A stretch of 64,000 nucleotides of DNA from Paraglaciecola arctica BSs20135 (GTDB taxonomy: Bacteria > Pseudomonadota > Gammaproteobacteria > Enterobacterales > Alteromonadaceae): assembly GCF_000314995.1 (NCBI RefSeq), contig NZ_BAEO01000047.1, positions 1-64,000 on the forward strand, read 5' to 3'. The notes below the pieces were generated by a model. That model was not told the origin of the DNA, ran no database searches, and worked only from the letters and a program-made list of their open reading frames with translations. Shown here one piece after another: positions 1-10,300 of the stretch. Position 1 is the first letter of the stretch, and each line of letters starts with the position of its first letter. The position numbers were made by a program, and so were the translations under genes.

Positions 1-587
1 ATTACATTAAAAGGGGTTGGATCAATAAAAATAGAATAGTGCACAATGGTAATATAATAAACATTACACTACCGGTACAAAAAACCAGTCAAAATAGAAA
101 AATCAATGAACATTTGATTACAAACGATGTTAGAGCATTAGCAAAAATTAAAAAACAAATTCAATTAGCATATTGTAAGGCACCAAACTTCAATGCAATA
201 TTTCCGTTAGTATCTAAAATAATTGACTATCCTGAAGAAAATATAGCCAACTATCTTACACACGCCTTAATAGAGATTGCATCATATTTAGGTATGAATA
301 CTAAGTTTATACTTTCTTCCGAGTTATCCAAAAATGATGATTGGGGTAATGCACAAGATAGAATAATAGACCTGACAAAAAAACTAGGTGGGACTGAATA
401 CTTTAATTTACCCGGTGGTAAGGCATTATATAATGAAGAAGATTTTTCAGAGCAAAATTTGATATTGAAATTCATTACACCAAAATTACAAACATATAAA
501 CAATTAAACACTGAAACATTTATACCTGGTATGTCCATAATTGATTATCTAATGTCTAGTGATCCAATCTTTAATAAAATTAGTTAA
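1..587 (+). CDS. WbqC family protein, 3' part
   Basis: The gene is cut by the left edge: the reading frame is open back to base 3, so the GTG at 39 is internal and not the start. Residues just before it read IKRGWINKNRI, a hallmark of the WbqC family. The rest fits the family: a LTLPVQK-like stretch, YCKAPNF, LGMNTKFILSSEL, GGKALY, and a C-terminal FIPGMSIIDYLM. WbqC-like proteins occur in O-antigen and amino-sugar modification clusters, but their exact reaction is not well settled, so I do not assign one. It lies 35 bases before a PhyH dioxygenase gene on the same strand and is probably cotranscribed with the glycan-modification genes that follow. Family assignment is strong; function is open. 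Confidence 0.85.
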   Translation, partial: YIKRGWINKNRIVHNGNIINITLPVQKTSQNRKINEHLITNDVRALAKIKKQIQLAYCKAPNFNAIFPLVSKIIDYPEENIANYLTHALIEIASYLGMNTKFILSSELSKNDDWGNAQDRIIDLTKKLGGTEYFNLPGGKALYNEEDFSEQNLILKFITPKLQTYKQLNTETFIPGMSIIDYLMSSDPIFNKIS

Positions 588-622
588 GTAGCAATGTGAT
601 TGAGAGAATAAAATGACAGAAG

Positions 623-1384
623 TTGAATTTAACAAAAAAATTAGACAATGATGGATGGGTTGTTTTTAATCAAGTCATAAATGAGTCAACACTAGTAAAA
701 TTAAGAACTGGCCTAGATGTCGCTTGTGTTGAATGCCAACAAATTATGGAAAAAAACAACATCATAAATTCGGAAGAAATGGCTCATCATTTACCTCAAC
801 CCGGCAATGTTTTTTTTGATTTCATTTTAGATTACCCATTATATAAATATATCTACGCCTATTTTAATGGCAATTTTATACTGCATACATTTGGTGGAGG
901 TAAAAACATAAAGTCAACAGCGACTCATGCTCACAATATTCATAGGGATATTCGCACGTTTCTGCCACATAGATTAATGTTAAATACTATGGTTTTGTTA
1001 GACGATTTCACTTTGGAAAACGGCGCAACTCATTTATTAACTGGGTCACACAAAATAAAAGAAACACCAAGTACTGCTCACTTTCTAAAGGAGTCATACC
1101 GAGTCGTAGCAAAAGCAGGGAGTATTGTAATGTTTCACTCTAATCTTTTGCATGCAGCTGGTGAAAACTTAACAGATGAGCAGCGAAGAGCAGTAAATCC
1201 TGTTTTCACAGTTCCTTGGAAGAAGCCTCTTTTTGATTATCCACGATATTTAGGGTATGACGTAGAATCCGAATTATCAGAGCAAGGGTTACAGGTATTT
1301 GGTTATAAATCGAGGTTAGCAACAAGCCGTGAAGAATGGTACCAACCTGAAGAGAAAAGATTTTATAAATCAGGTCAGGGTTAA
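623..1384 (+). CDS. Phytanoyl-CoA dioxygenase (PhyH) family protein, N-terminus unclear
   Basis: This is a non-haem Fe(II)/2-oxoglutarate oxygenase of the PhyH family, expected to hydroxylate a small substrate, here perhaps a sugar or sugar-linked group. The iron triad is visible: His107 and Asp109 in HRD, then His177 in LLHAAGEN, with an arginine pair at 188-189 as likely 2-oxoglutarate ligand. The only in-frame start near the family's N-terminus is TTG at 623. A better start, ATG at 613 with GAGAG upstream, is in another frame and joins this one through a run of seven A (634-640). Losing one A would give a natural N-terminus. Either TTG is used, or there is slippage, a recent frameshift or a sequence error. 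The catalytic part is intact. Confidence 0.8.
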   Translation: MNLTKKLDNDGWVVFNQVINESTLVKLRTGLDVACVECQQIMEKNNIINSEEMAHHLPQPGNVFFDFILDYPLYKYIYAYFNGNFILHTFGGGKNIKSTATHAHNIHRDIRTFLPHRLMLNTMVLLDDFTLENGATHLLTGSHKIKETPSTAHFLKESYRVVAKAGSIVMFHSNLLHAAGENLTDEQRRAVNPVFTVPWKKPLFDYPRYLGYDVESELSEQGLQVFGYKSRLATSREEWYQPEEKRFYKSGQG

Positions 1385-1440
1385 AGATAATGAACAAAAA
1401 TTATTAAGTAACCATATTCTAAGAGAAGCGCTAAATTGAA

Positions 1441-2082
1441 ATGAAGAATAAAAATTATAAGAGCATAGTAGAACACTACGAGGACTGTCTTGATGAACAT
1501 GGAGACAATCATCACGGTGTTGACTGGCCTAATAAAAAAGATGCGTTAAAACGTTATGAAGTAATGCTAGATGTTATTCCTAAAAATGAATTAACGTCAT
1601 CAAATAAGCTTCTAGATTTTGGTTGTGGCGCAGCTCATCTACTAGAGTTTGTTCTTAAGCAAGAAAAATATAAGAATGTTGTCGACTATTCTGGCGCTGA
1701 TCTTTCTGAAAAATTTATATCTTTGAGTAAAGATAAATTCCCTAACATTAATTTTTATCGTTTTGATCTGTTAGATATGGATCTATCCACACTGCCAAAA
1801 TTTGATTATGTAGTACTTAACGGTGTTTTTACCGAAAAACGAGAGTTAACTTTTAGTGAAATGTGGTCATATTTTCAAGAAATGATTAAACGAGTTTTCC
1901 TAATAACAAATAAAGGAATTGCTTTTAATGTCATGTCTAAAGCTGTTGATTGGGAAAGGGAAGAACTGTTTCATTTGCCTACAGATCAACTTATTGATTT
2001 TTTGACAAAAGAAGTTTCAAGAAACTTTATAATTAGGAATGATTACGGTTTATATGAATATACCGTATACATATATAAATAA
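1441..2082 (+). CDS. Class I SAM-dependent methyltransferase
   Basis: A 213-residue Rossmann-fold methyltransferase. Motif I is seen as LLDFGCGAAH near residues 57-66, followed by an acidic end of strand 2 (GADLSEKF) and motif-II-like FDYVVLNGVF. It should transfer a methyl group from S-adenosylmethionine; the acceptor cannot be read from sequence, but the neighbours point to a sugar or glycan intermediate. The ATG at 1441 has AGAG about 13 bases upstream. The stop is separated by one base from the start of the acyltransferase gene, so the two are almost certainly translated in one message. It lacks the features of tRNA or rRNA methyltransferases. Fold assignment is strong, substrate unknown. 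Confidence 0.8.
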   Translation: MKNKNYKSIVEHYEDCLDEHGDNHHGVDWPNKKDALKRYEVMLDVIPKNELTSSNKLLDFGCGAAHLLEFVLKQEKYKNVVDYSGADLSEKFISLSKDKFPNINFYRFDLLDMDLSTLPKFDYVVLNGVFTEKRELTFSEMWSYFQEMIKRVFLITNKGIAFNVMSKAVDWEREELFHLPTDQLIDFLTKEVSRNFIIRNDYGLYEYTVYIYK

Positions 2083-2083
2083 A

Positions 2084-2743
2084 ATGGCACAAATCATAAT
2101 TTTTGGAACTAAAGATTTAGCCGAATTAGCACATTATTATATTACTAATGATTCTATACACGAGGTTGTGGCCTTTACTGTTCATAAAAAATATAAAAAC
2201 ATTGATGAATTTAAAGGGTTACCGGTGATTGATTTCGAGAGTATTGTTGATACTTTTCCAAACAGTGACTTTAAATTATTTGCTCCTATGATTGGTAAAA
2301 ATATGAATAGACTGAGAGAGTCTGTTTATATAGAAGGAAAAAATAAAGGTTATCAATTCATATCTTATATTAGTTCCAAAGCGACGTTATTTGACAACGT
2401 TATTGGCGAAAATTGTTTTATTTTGGAAAACAATACCATTCAACCTTTTACCAAAATTGGTAATAATGTTGTTTTATGGAGTGGAAATCATATTGGCCAT
2501 CATAGTGAGATCAAAGATCATGTTTTCTTTACTTCACATGTTGTAATGTCAGGACACTGTACTATTGAGCCATACTGTTTCTTTGGCGTGAACTCTACCA
2601 TCAGAGATGACTGCCATGTTGCAAAGGGTACTTTATTAGCTATGAGTGCCTCACTGGTGTCTGCAAAAACAGAAGAGTGGTCAGTTTATATAGGAAATCC
2701 TGCGAAAAAAATAGTAGGTAAAATAAGTTATGAGGTATTTTAA
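2084..2743 (+). CDS. NeuD/PglD-like sugar O- or N-acyltransferase
   Basis: A 219-residue acyltransferase with an N-terminal nucleotide-sugar-binding Rossmann-like part (IIIFGTKDLAELAHYY) and a C-terminal left-handed beta-helix. The hexapeptide repeats run from about residue 110 (FDNVIGENCFI, PFTKIGNNVVLW, SHVVMSGHCTI) to IGNPAKKIVG. This is the architecture of NeuD and PglD, which use acetyl-CoA or another acyl donor on amino-sugars. I chose ATG at 2084 (MAQIIIFG) because it starts the domain exactly and lies one base after the preceding stop; an upstream in-frame ATG would overlap the methyltransferase gene. Its position between a methyltransferase and a propeller protein supports a role in making a decorated surface sugar. 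Confidence 0.85.
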   Translation: MAQIIIFGTKDLAELAHYYITNDSIHEVVAFTVHKKYKNIDEFKGLPVIDFESIVDTFPNSDFKLFAPMIGKNMNRLRESVYIEGKNKGYQFISYISSKATLFDNVIGENCFILENNTIQPFTKIGNNVVLWSGNHIGHHSEIKDHVFFTSHVVMSGHCTIEPYCFFGVNSTIRDDCHVAKGTLLAMSASLVSAKTEEWSVYIGNPAKKIVGKISYEVF

Positions 2744-2746
2744 CCT

Positions 2747-3700
2747 TTGAGCAAATGGATTAAAAAAGGATTAGTTTTTGTTCCCAATAAATCTCTAATT
2801 TGGAGCCAATCTCATGCCCAAGTTCCTGTAGTTGATTTTTTAGAGCAACAAAACATTTTAAAAATATATTACTCTACTCGAGATAAAAATAATCAAACTT
2901 TACCTGGATTCGTCATCGTGGATGCCGATAATCCAAGTAACATTCTCGACGTATCAAAAGACCCCATCTTAAGTCTAGGGGATCTAGGAACTTTCGACGA
3001 TTCTGGAGTAATGCCTTCATGGATAATAAATTATAAGAATAAAAAGTATCTATATTATATTGGCTGGAACGTGGGTAATAAAATTTCGTACCATAACTCT
3101 GTCGGCTTAGCTATTAGTGAGAACAATGGGGAAAGTTTTCAAAAATTCTCAAAAGGTCCTTTATGGGATAGAAATTATACAGAGCCATATTTCTCAGGAA
3201 CGACCTGTGTCATTATTGATAACGGGATTTGGAAGAACTGGTATTTATCCTGTACAGGATGGAAAGTTGTCAACGGTAAACCCGAACCCAGATACCATAT
3301 AAAATATGCTGAATCTAATGATGGCATAAAGTGGAATAGAGAAGGGTATGTTGCAATCGACTTCAAGAGCGAAAATGAAGCAGGAATAGTTAAGGCCTCA
3401 GTTGTTAAAGAAGATGGTATTTATAAAATGTGGTATTCCTATAGAAATTACACTAACTACAGAACTGACAAACAAAATAGCTATAAAATTGGCTATGCCG
3501 AATCAAATAATGGAATGAAGTGGCATAGGTTAGATAACTCCGATTTATGTATAAATACATCTGATAATGAAACAGATTGGGACAGTGGAATGGTGGAATA
3601 CCCTCATATTGTTGATGTTAAAGATAAAAGATTAATGTTTTATAATGGTAATGGTTTTGGTGATACTGGTTTTGGTTATGCCGAATTAAAGAGGCATTAA
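2747..3700 (+). CDS. Five-bladed beta-propeller protein, GH43/GH32-like, of polysaccharide clusters
   Basis: A 317-residue protein with repeated motifs of the five-bladed propeller glycosidase superfamily: FDDSGVMPSW, YLYYIGWN, GLAISENNG, IKYAESNDGIKW, IGYAESNNGMKW and MFYNGNGFG. Proteins of this kind are common in O-antigen and capsule loci, where no catalytic role has been proved; they may trim, transfer or sense a sugar. No signal peptide is visible, so it should be cytoplasmic, which argues against secreted polysaccharide digestion. The start is TTG at 2747, three bases after the acyltransferase stop; no ATG fits. The stop lies one base before the next gene, so translation is probably coupled. 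Superfamily is clear; activity is inference. Confidence 0.75.
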   Translation: MSKWIKKGLVFVPNKSLIWSQSHAQVPVVDFLEQQNILKIYYSTRDKNNQTLPGFVIVDADNPSNILDVSKDPILSLGDLGTFDDSGVMPSWIINYKNKKYLYYIGWNVGNKISYHNSVGLAISENNGESFQKFSKGPLWDRNYTEPYFSGTTCVIIDNGIWKNWYLSCTGWKVVNGKPEPRYHIKYAESNDGIKWNREGYVAIDFKSENEAGIVKASVVKEDGIYKMWYSYRNYTNYRTDKQNSYKIGYAESNNGMKWHRLDNSDLCINTSDNETDWDSGMVEYPHIVDVKDKRLMFYNGNGFGDTGFGYAELKRH

Positions 3701-3701
3701 A

Positions 3702-4526
3702 ATGATTAGTAATAGTGATAAAGAAAAATATAAACAAGATGGATTTGTGATACTTAAATCATTTTTACCTAAACGTATTGTACAAAAAATATTAATCGAA
3801 GCTAAAACTATCTTTGCCAACCAAATGACAATCCATGGTATTGAAGTACCTGATTTAGGTGATAGTGAAAAATTTACACATGCTATGTTTGAGCTTTTTA
3901 ATAAGGATTTTGATGCTTTCGTTAATACTGGAAAAACAGTCCAACATCTCATTTCCTTGCACGCGTTAGGGGTTGATCAGAAATTAGTTGTATTACTTAA
4001 AGCAATTGGAATATCTTTTCCTAATATTTGTACACGACCTGTAATGTATTTTAATCATCACTGTTTGGCGAAAAAGAAAATTTATCATACTGTTTTTTCA
4101 CATCAAGATTGGAGGAGTATGCAAGGTTCCTTGGACTCAGTGGTTATTTGGGTTCCCTTAGTTGACATTAATAAAGACCTTGGGGCGCTCCAAATTTTAC
4201 CTGAAAGCCACAAAAATGGCCTGACTAGCACTTCTGTAGAAGAAGGATTTGGGAAAGTCGAATTATCAATCAAACAAAAAAAACAGTTAATTTCTGCTGA
4301 AGTAGAGCAAGGTGATATTGTTATCTTTTCATCCTTTTTAGTCCATCAATCAGGTGATAATATAACAAACAATATAAGGTGGTCTTGTCATTTCAGATAT
4401 AACAATATAGAAGATCCAACATTTATTAATAGGAAATACCCTAATCCATATATATATAAACCACTGGAAGAATTGATAACTAAAGATTTTCCAAATATCG
4501 AACAATTAAAATCAATTTTCAACTGA
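3702..4526 (+). CDS. Phytanoyl-CoA dioxygenase (PhyH) family protein
   Basis: A 274-residue Fe(II)/2-oxoglutarate-dependent oxygenase, the second PhyH enzyme of this cluster and only distantly like the first. The iron ligands appear as His134-Gln-Asp136 (SHQDW) and His215 (FLVHQSGDN), with Arg226 as the probable 2-oxoglutarate anchor. The N-terminus has the usual PhyH opening, YKQDGFVILKSFL. It is the last gene of a tightly packed plus-strand run and sits one base after the propeller gene. It faces the convergent GT41 gene across about 120 AT-rich bases. Two distinct dioxygenases in one glycan cluster suggest two oxidation or hydroxylation steps on the same sugar or lipid-linked product. Confidence 0.82.
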   Translation: MISNSDKEKYKQDGFVILKSFLPKRIVQKILIEAKTIFANQMTIHGIEVPDLGDSEKFTHAMFELFNKDFDAFVNTGKTVQHLISLHALGVDQKLVVLLKAIGISFPNICTRPVMYFNHHCLAKKKIYHTVFSHQDWRSMQGSLDSVVIWVPLVDINKDLGALQILPESHKNGLTSTSVEEGFGKVELSIKQKKQLISAEVEQGDIVIFSSFLVHQSGDNITNNIRWSCHFRYNNIEDPTFINRKYPNPYIYKPLEELITKDFPNIEQLKSIFN

Positions 4527-4647
4527 TTAGATTAATATTTATCCAGAATCCTTTTATTTTATTGGATTAATCATAGACAATAAATATCTTGCTATTATTG
4601 ATTCATAGAATAAATAAAAGCAAGGTTTTAATAAAACACTATTATAA

Positions 4648-6558
4648 TTAATTTGAATGGCTTAACGCGTGATCAAGAGCTTTAGCAAACACATCACTAA
4701 GAAGATCATCGCCGTCATCATTTTTAGGAAATATTTTTTTCAAACTACATTTTTCGACAAGAAGTTCATGAATGTGCTTCCTATATTGAGTGTCATCAAT
4801 TAGCTGTAAAGATTTACTTATCAATTCGTTTTCATCGTTACAACCTAACTCATTCCCTAAACCCAATCGTTCCCATTCCCATTGATCACATACTGTATAT
4901 ATCTGTGCAGTGCCTCGAATAAATAATTTAGGCTTATTTAAAACCATCGCGTCAATATTACTGTTAGATCCACCAAAAGGCAGTGTTGGCAATAAGAAAT
5001 GGCATTGACTTATTGTTTTCATATAAGAAATATAATCAGTAAAACTTATTAACTCAAAATGTTTCAACTCTCTAGATAATTGCTTTTTCGCTGCAAGATA
5101 CGCTAATTGATTAGATTTGTGTCCAGAAAAAAACAAAAACGTTAATTTTTTAGACGTACCTTGTTGAATTTTTTTACATATATAAATTACGTCAGCAGTA
5201 ACTTTCGTCAGAATACCATTAATACCAATAGTAATTTTTTCGTCACTATTTAAAAAATGATTATGCTCAGATAAAAAACTGTCGCTTAATCCGCTATGAA
5301 TTGTATGAAATCCTACTCCATCTGTGGGAATATCACCCATTATTATTTTTTCACTAAAAAAAGGTTGTAACTGTTCAATATTTGTCGACCACCGAAATAG
5401 TAAACAATAATCCATTTCGGGACTAAAACTGCTGGATGGGTGCCCTGCCAACATGATTTGCAATGGAGCTAAACGTAATTGACTTAAGTATACTCCCCAA
5501 AATTTCATACCGATTGATGTATAGAAAATAATATCTGGATTTTCATTGGTAATGAGGTTAGAGTTTTCATTAATATTATACACTCCATCAAAAGTTACCA
5601 CTCTATCAAAAGCACTTAAATCAGCGCCTTCAACATCGTCTTCATCGATGAATGCAATGAGTTGGTATTTTTCGGACAGGTTTATAAATCCAGTATTAAA
5701 GCATCGGTACATTGCATGGTTTTCAGAATACAACTCAAGCATAACCGCCACTTTAGGCTTTTCCCTAAGATTTAAAGAAGACATATTAGCAATATTATTT
5801 TTTGTGGTGTCATCGACCCATTGATGCAAGTTATGACGGATCAGCGAAGTTAGCCACTTTTTAAATTCATATTTATTCGGAGATGTAGCATAACTACAAT
5901 TAAAAAAACCGTAATTAAGTTTCCCTAGGTCTGTTATCACTGGTAAATCCAACATTGGCAAATCTTTCGCCGATTCAAGCAAATGATTAAACCCTTTATT
6001 AGTCTCTACACTTAAAGCAGGTATGGGTTGAGTTACTAGCCCTATATATGAACTTAGTGCGATCGCAGGGTTGGCTTTAAACAACAGTTTCCACGGCAGT
6101 TTAAATTTACTACTAAGTAAAATCAAAGCTAATAATAATGTTAGCTTTTGCATGTTAGTGTTTAATTTTATTTGACCGAATTTATCTAGCTTAGCTAAAC
6201 CAAGATGCTCAATAATCGCATCAGTATTTCTCCAGATACTTGCACTGAACAACCATTCAATCACATATTTACAAGTTAAAAACCAATTAATAATATTATG
6301 ACTTGGTTTGTATTGTGGATGACAAAAAAGTTCGGATATTACCGTCGCATACTCATTACATAGTTGCTCTACAATTTCATTTTCTATTTTATTTTTATCC
6401 GAAACGTTCTGTAAGATATTCTCTGTGACTGGTTTAGCAAGAATTAAGGTGTTTTTATCATCTTTATTAAATTGTATAAATTTTATAATGGCGTCTTCTG
6501 CAATTAGAAAATCTTTATTTTTGATGTGACTAGATATCTGACTCGGATTTAAACTCAT
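4648..6558 (-). CDS. GT41/HMW1C-like glycosyltransferase
   Basis: A 636-residue protein whose C-terminal half matches the GT41 (O-GlcNAc transferase/HMW1C) type of glycosyltransferase: VAVMLELYSENHAMYRC, IMLAGHPSSS, ITIGINGILTKVT, LLPTLPFGGSNSNIDAM and then WEWERLGLG, the last two resembling the nucleotide-sugar and acceptor-loop region of HMW1C. HMW1C enzymes N-glucosylate adhesins in the cytoplasm; OGT relatives modify Ser/Thr. The N-terminal half (about 1-240) is helical and replaces classical TPRs. It points toward the glycan block but is on the opposite strand and upstream of the SPOR and usher genes in map order. Acceptor unknown: flagellin, a fimbrial subunit or an adhesin are all plausible. 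Confidence 0.7.
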   Translation of the reverse strand: MSLNPSQISSHIKNKDFLIAEDAIIKFIQFNKDDKNTLILAKPVTENILQNVSDKNKIENEIVEQLCNEYATVISELFCHPQYKPSHNIINWFLTCKYVIEWLFSASIWRNTDAIIEHLGLAKLDKFGQIKLNTNMQKLTLLLALILLSSKFKLPWKLLFKANPAIALSSYIGLVTQPIPALSVETNKGFNHLLESAKDLPMLDLPVITDLGKLNYGFFNCSYATSPNKYEFKKWLTSLIRHNLHQWVDDTTKNNIANMSSLNLREKPKVAVMLELYSENHAMYRCFNTGFINLSEKYQLIAFIDEDDVEGADLSAFDRVVTFDGVYNINENSNLITNENPDIIFYTSIGMKFWGVYLSQLRLAPLQIMLAGHPSSSFSPEMDYCLLFRWSTNIEQLQPFFSEKIIMGDIPTDGVGFHTIHSGLSDSFLSEHNHFLNSDEKITIGINGILTKVTADVIYICKKIQQGTSKKLTFLFFSGHKSNQLAYLAAKKQLSRELKHFELISFTDYISYMKTISQCHFLLPTLPFGGSNSNIDAMVLNKPKLFIRGTAQIYTVCDQWEWERLGLGNELGCNDENELISKSLQLIDDTQYRKHIHELLVEKCSLKKIFPKNDDGDDLLSDVFAKALDHALSHSN

Positions 6559-6603
6559 GAGTGGGGATTTTCTCTATTTAATTAAAATATAAATACTAAA
6601 CTA

Positions 6604-7299
6604 TTATAAAAAAGGTACGCCATTGTACCGAACTGTAAAACAAGGAGTATTAACAGCTTGAAGTTTTGCACATAATTGGTTGGCCTGTTGTAGACTGTTA
6701 AAAGGGCCTACTTTGACTCTGTAATACGTTTCCCCCCTTACTTTGATCTCTTCATATATTGGCGTATAGCTAACAAGTAGTTTTGAGTGTTTATTTAGTA
6801 ATTCATTCCAATTTGCAATTAACGCATTTTTGTCAGTTAAAGAATAAAGTTGAACACCAACGGCAGTAGAGTTTTTGAATTGATAAGATGTTTCGACGAC
6901 TGTCTCAGGTTTGACCTCAGGTTGCTTCATATATTCTTTTTCGGACGAGATCTCTACCAATTCAGGCACTGGTTCTTTCTCAACAGTTATTTCATGCTGT
7001 TCGTCTAATAAGTCTTTCTGCGTATAAGTTTGCTCTTGAGCCATTTGACTTAATTGAGTAATCAGTTCTTTTAACTCCCCTTCCAGCGCAACTAGTCTCT
7101 CAACACTCGGTTGAATAGTCTTCCATTCATTGAGATGCGTTTTCATATCTTCTATTAACTGTTGATTTATTGGCTCAAATTGTTGGCCATTAACAGCTAA
7201 TTGAGTCATGTTATCTGATCCATCTTCTGGCATGCCACTGCAGGCAGTTAGTATCAAACACCCTATTAAAAATAGTGATTTGCAAATTAAATTTTCCAC
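6604..7299 (-). CDS. SPOR-domain lipoprotein of the chaperone-usher operon
   Basis: A 231-residue predicted outer-membrane lipoprotein. A short signal ends in the lipobox LTAC (Cys about 20). A heptad-rich stretch (ERLVALEGELKELITQL) follows, then a charged linker, then a C-terminal SPOR domain from about residue 150 (VGVQLYSL to YYRVKVGPFNSLQQANQLC). SPOR domains bind peptidoglycan strands stripped of stem peptides, typically at division septa. The GTG start at 7299 has AGGAAGG at good spacing. It is the last gene of the minus-strand operon that encodes pilins, chaperone and usher, 82 bases after the usher. It strongly resembles the lipoprotein at 14348-15037 in layout and motif wording, so the two are paralogues. 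Confidence 0.8.
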   Translation of the reverse strand: MENLICKSLFLIGCLILTACSGMPEDGSDNMTQLAVNGQQFEPINQQLIEDMKTHLNEWKTIQPSVERLVALEGELKELITQLSQMAQEQTYTQKDLLDEQHEITVEKEPVPELVEISSEKEYMKQPEVKPETVVETSYQFKNSTAVGVQLYSLTDKNALIANWNELLNKHSKLLVSYTPIYEEIKVRGETYYRVKVGPFNSLQQANQLCAKLQAVNTPCFTVRYNGVPFL

Positions 7300-7381
7300 T
7301 TTTACCTTCCTGAAACATTTCTAAACCGAGGTGGTATTAATTAAGTCGTTGGTGCAACTAATTACAATTAAGACTATGTAT

Positions 7382-10300
7382 TTAAAGCACAAATTCAAAG
7401 TTTTCTACCGAGCATTCTATATTAATGGCTGACACAGTGTCACAAGCTTGAATACCATTTGATTTGTCTTGGTAGAAACCTAAATTCAATTGATATAGTC
7501 CAGAATTTTCATCGACTACATAAAAAGCACTTTGTTTTAATTTAGCACGATAGCGTTTTTGAATTAAATGCCAATATACTTTTAACATCGGTAGGTTCAC
7601 AAACTCTCCAATTTTAACGACATAACCTTTAGTAAATTCAAGATCTTTAATTAAAAAATCGCTACCATTCATTACATCTCCTTGCACCGATAAATTTACT
7701 GATAAATCATCTATATGTTCCATCTTATGTTTTTTTAAATAATCACTAGCTATGGATACAAAATATTGTCCAGGAATCAAATCAACAAATAAATAATAAC
7801 CGTCAAATTCAGATTGAGTTGTCGCGACCACCGCTCCTTCTTCATCGAGTAACACAATGGGGACATAAGCTAGACTTCTTTCCTTACTATCTAAGTCAAC
7901 GGCATAAATCGTTCCGTCGATTTCACTCGACGTAACAACAGGGTATTCAGTCCTACCAAGAAATGCTTTACGAGGCGTAATAGAAACCCCTTTTGATGAA
8001 AGAATAAAGAAAGGATCGCTTAAGGTACTACTGTCAATTTCAATATCAGTAGTAACATTAACAGGTAGGTTTTTAATTACAGCAATTCCATCACTGCCCG
8101 ATATTGCTTGGCGTTGGGCTTGTATCGCTCGTACTTTAGCCCCTTCTATTGGAGTTTCTCCTTCATTAAAGATCCCGTCGTTATTTTCATCTTCAAATAC
8201 TCTGACAGACATCACCCCTGTATTGGTTAGAGAAGTAGAACTCATAAATGCATTATTTCCATCCACGTCATACCCAATTCCAAATCGTAAAAATAATCCG
8301 ACTGACCATTCGTCATCATTGTTGTAACTGAAATTATTTGTAACAGTAAATGCATCATATCGCCAAGTTAATCCTAAATCGGCTCGATATTGTTCGGCAC
8401 TTGGAATATAGTTAAATTTAAAATCTGATTGTAAATTTTCAAATATTGACCAACTCAATTCAGTTCTAATACTATTAATTTCAGTCTCCGGCTTAATCGA
8501 ATATCCAACCAAAAAGCGACTAAATACACGACCTAGTTGCCGTTGAATTTGCATATAACCATCCACTGTTTCACTTGAATTAGTCGAGTCTTGTGTTTTT
8601 TTCCAATCTAATGAGTGTTGAATAGCGAATCTACCTGCACTTAAGGATAGTTGATTAACAAATTGTGTTGTTTCAATTCCATTGATGCCGTCTCGGTATG
8701 AAAATTGATTATTATAATTTAATCTATAACTATTAAAATCAAGTAACTGCCCCCCCATTCTAAGTAAGTGCAGATTATCTGTTACTTTTTTATTCATACC
8801 ATCTTCTAACAACAAAGAGTAATCCTGTTGGTTTAAACTATAAAACAATGACTGTCCCAACCATTGTGTTCTGCCGGTAAAATAACTTCTAAGTAGATTA
8901 TTTTGGTTGATGCTAAAATCAGCATGTAGGAGTATATTTTCAAATAAAGTAAGATTTGTCCCGAAACTATAATTAAACTCGTTTTCGAATTCATCACTGA
9001 AAAAAGAAGATTGCCCAAGTGACACTGAAAGCCAATCAGTTAAACCTAGACTATAAGAACCAGCAAACAATAACCCTTTGTTTTCAGTAATGAGTTCATC
9101 ATTTACCGACAACAAAGATTTACCTACTTCTATTACCGAAAAGCCATAATCCTGTTCCAAACTTGATAAAGCATTTGAATCAATAAATACTTCTCTGTAA
9201 TCATGTTCCACTTGACCTTGCGGTCCATAAGAAATAATTTCAAAATTGTTGTAACCATATAACAAATCGACATTATCAAATTCATAACGACCTGTTTCCA
9301 CGCTAGTTTGATTTGCAACTAAAATATTATTCTGATAAAGCTCGACATCCCAGCCTGGCTGAATATCGCCATTAATATTGATCCTTTGATTATCATTAAC
9401 TTCGCTTAAGGTTTTAGAAAAAGAAACCCCTCTACTTAAGCCCCCTGTGCGGGCCGAGTTAATATTCACTGAATTAATGTCACCAAAACTGATATTGGCT
9501 GCGGGTAAAAATCCCAATGCCCCCGGTTTTAACTCTTTAGAAAACTTTATCCTAGCATCACTCAGTTCATTATCTGAACGACCCGCAACATAGTACTCAG
9601 TGTTCATAAATGCCAAATCATGACTGCCTAAGGCGGAATAACTCGAAAAGCGACTGTTGTCTCTGCTGCTGTCTGAATGTTGAATTTGCAAATCAACTAA
9701 AGGGGAAGAAATCATCTGATAAGGGGTTTCTTTCCATGGTCGGGTTGGTAAAGACTTTTGTGTTTTATTTATCGTTTTGGACTGTCTGGCAAGTCTAGTC
9801 TCAATGGGTAAAGCTTCCTCAGGAATGAGTTTGATCTGTAGGTCATTAAATTTGTAAGTTAGGCCAAGTCCAAACCAATGTGATAGCAAATCACCTTCGA
9901 CATAAACGCTATTATCTTCAATTAAATAATCAGCGCTACCAACTGTTCCCGATATACCGTTAACTGATACATTAGGCATATTATTGCCATCAATGAAAGC
10001 ATTGAAATTAAATTCAAACTTATTACTCTCTCGAATAAACCATCCTGTCATAATCTTTTTATCAAAATCTATATCAATAGGAAAATCAAGTATCTCAAAT
10101 AAATCACTGGCATTAATCTTGGCTCCTTTACTACTTTTATAGCCAAACACCTCGGCCACGTATAGATTATTAACATACAATGACATGACAAGGTCTTCGC
10201 CTTCAGGAATGCCAGAAACTAAATCATCTTGGGAGTTATTCACAATGACTATATTATTTTTTAAATCGTTTCTAGGGTCAGCAGTTACAATTGGCTGCCC

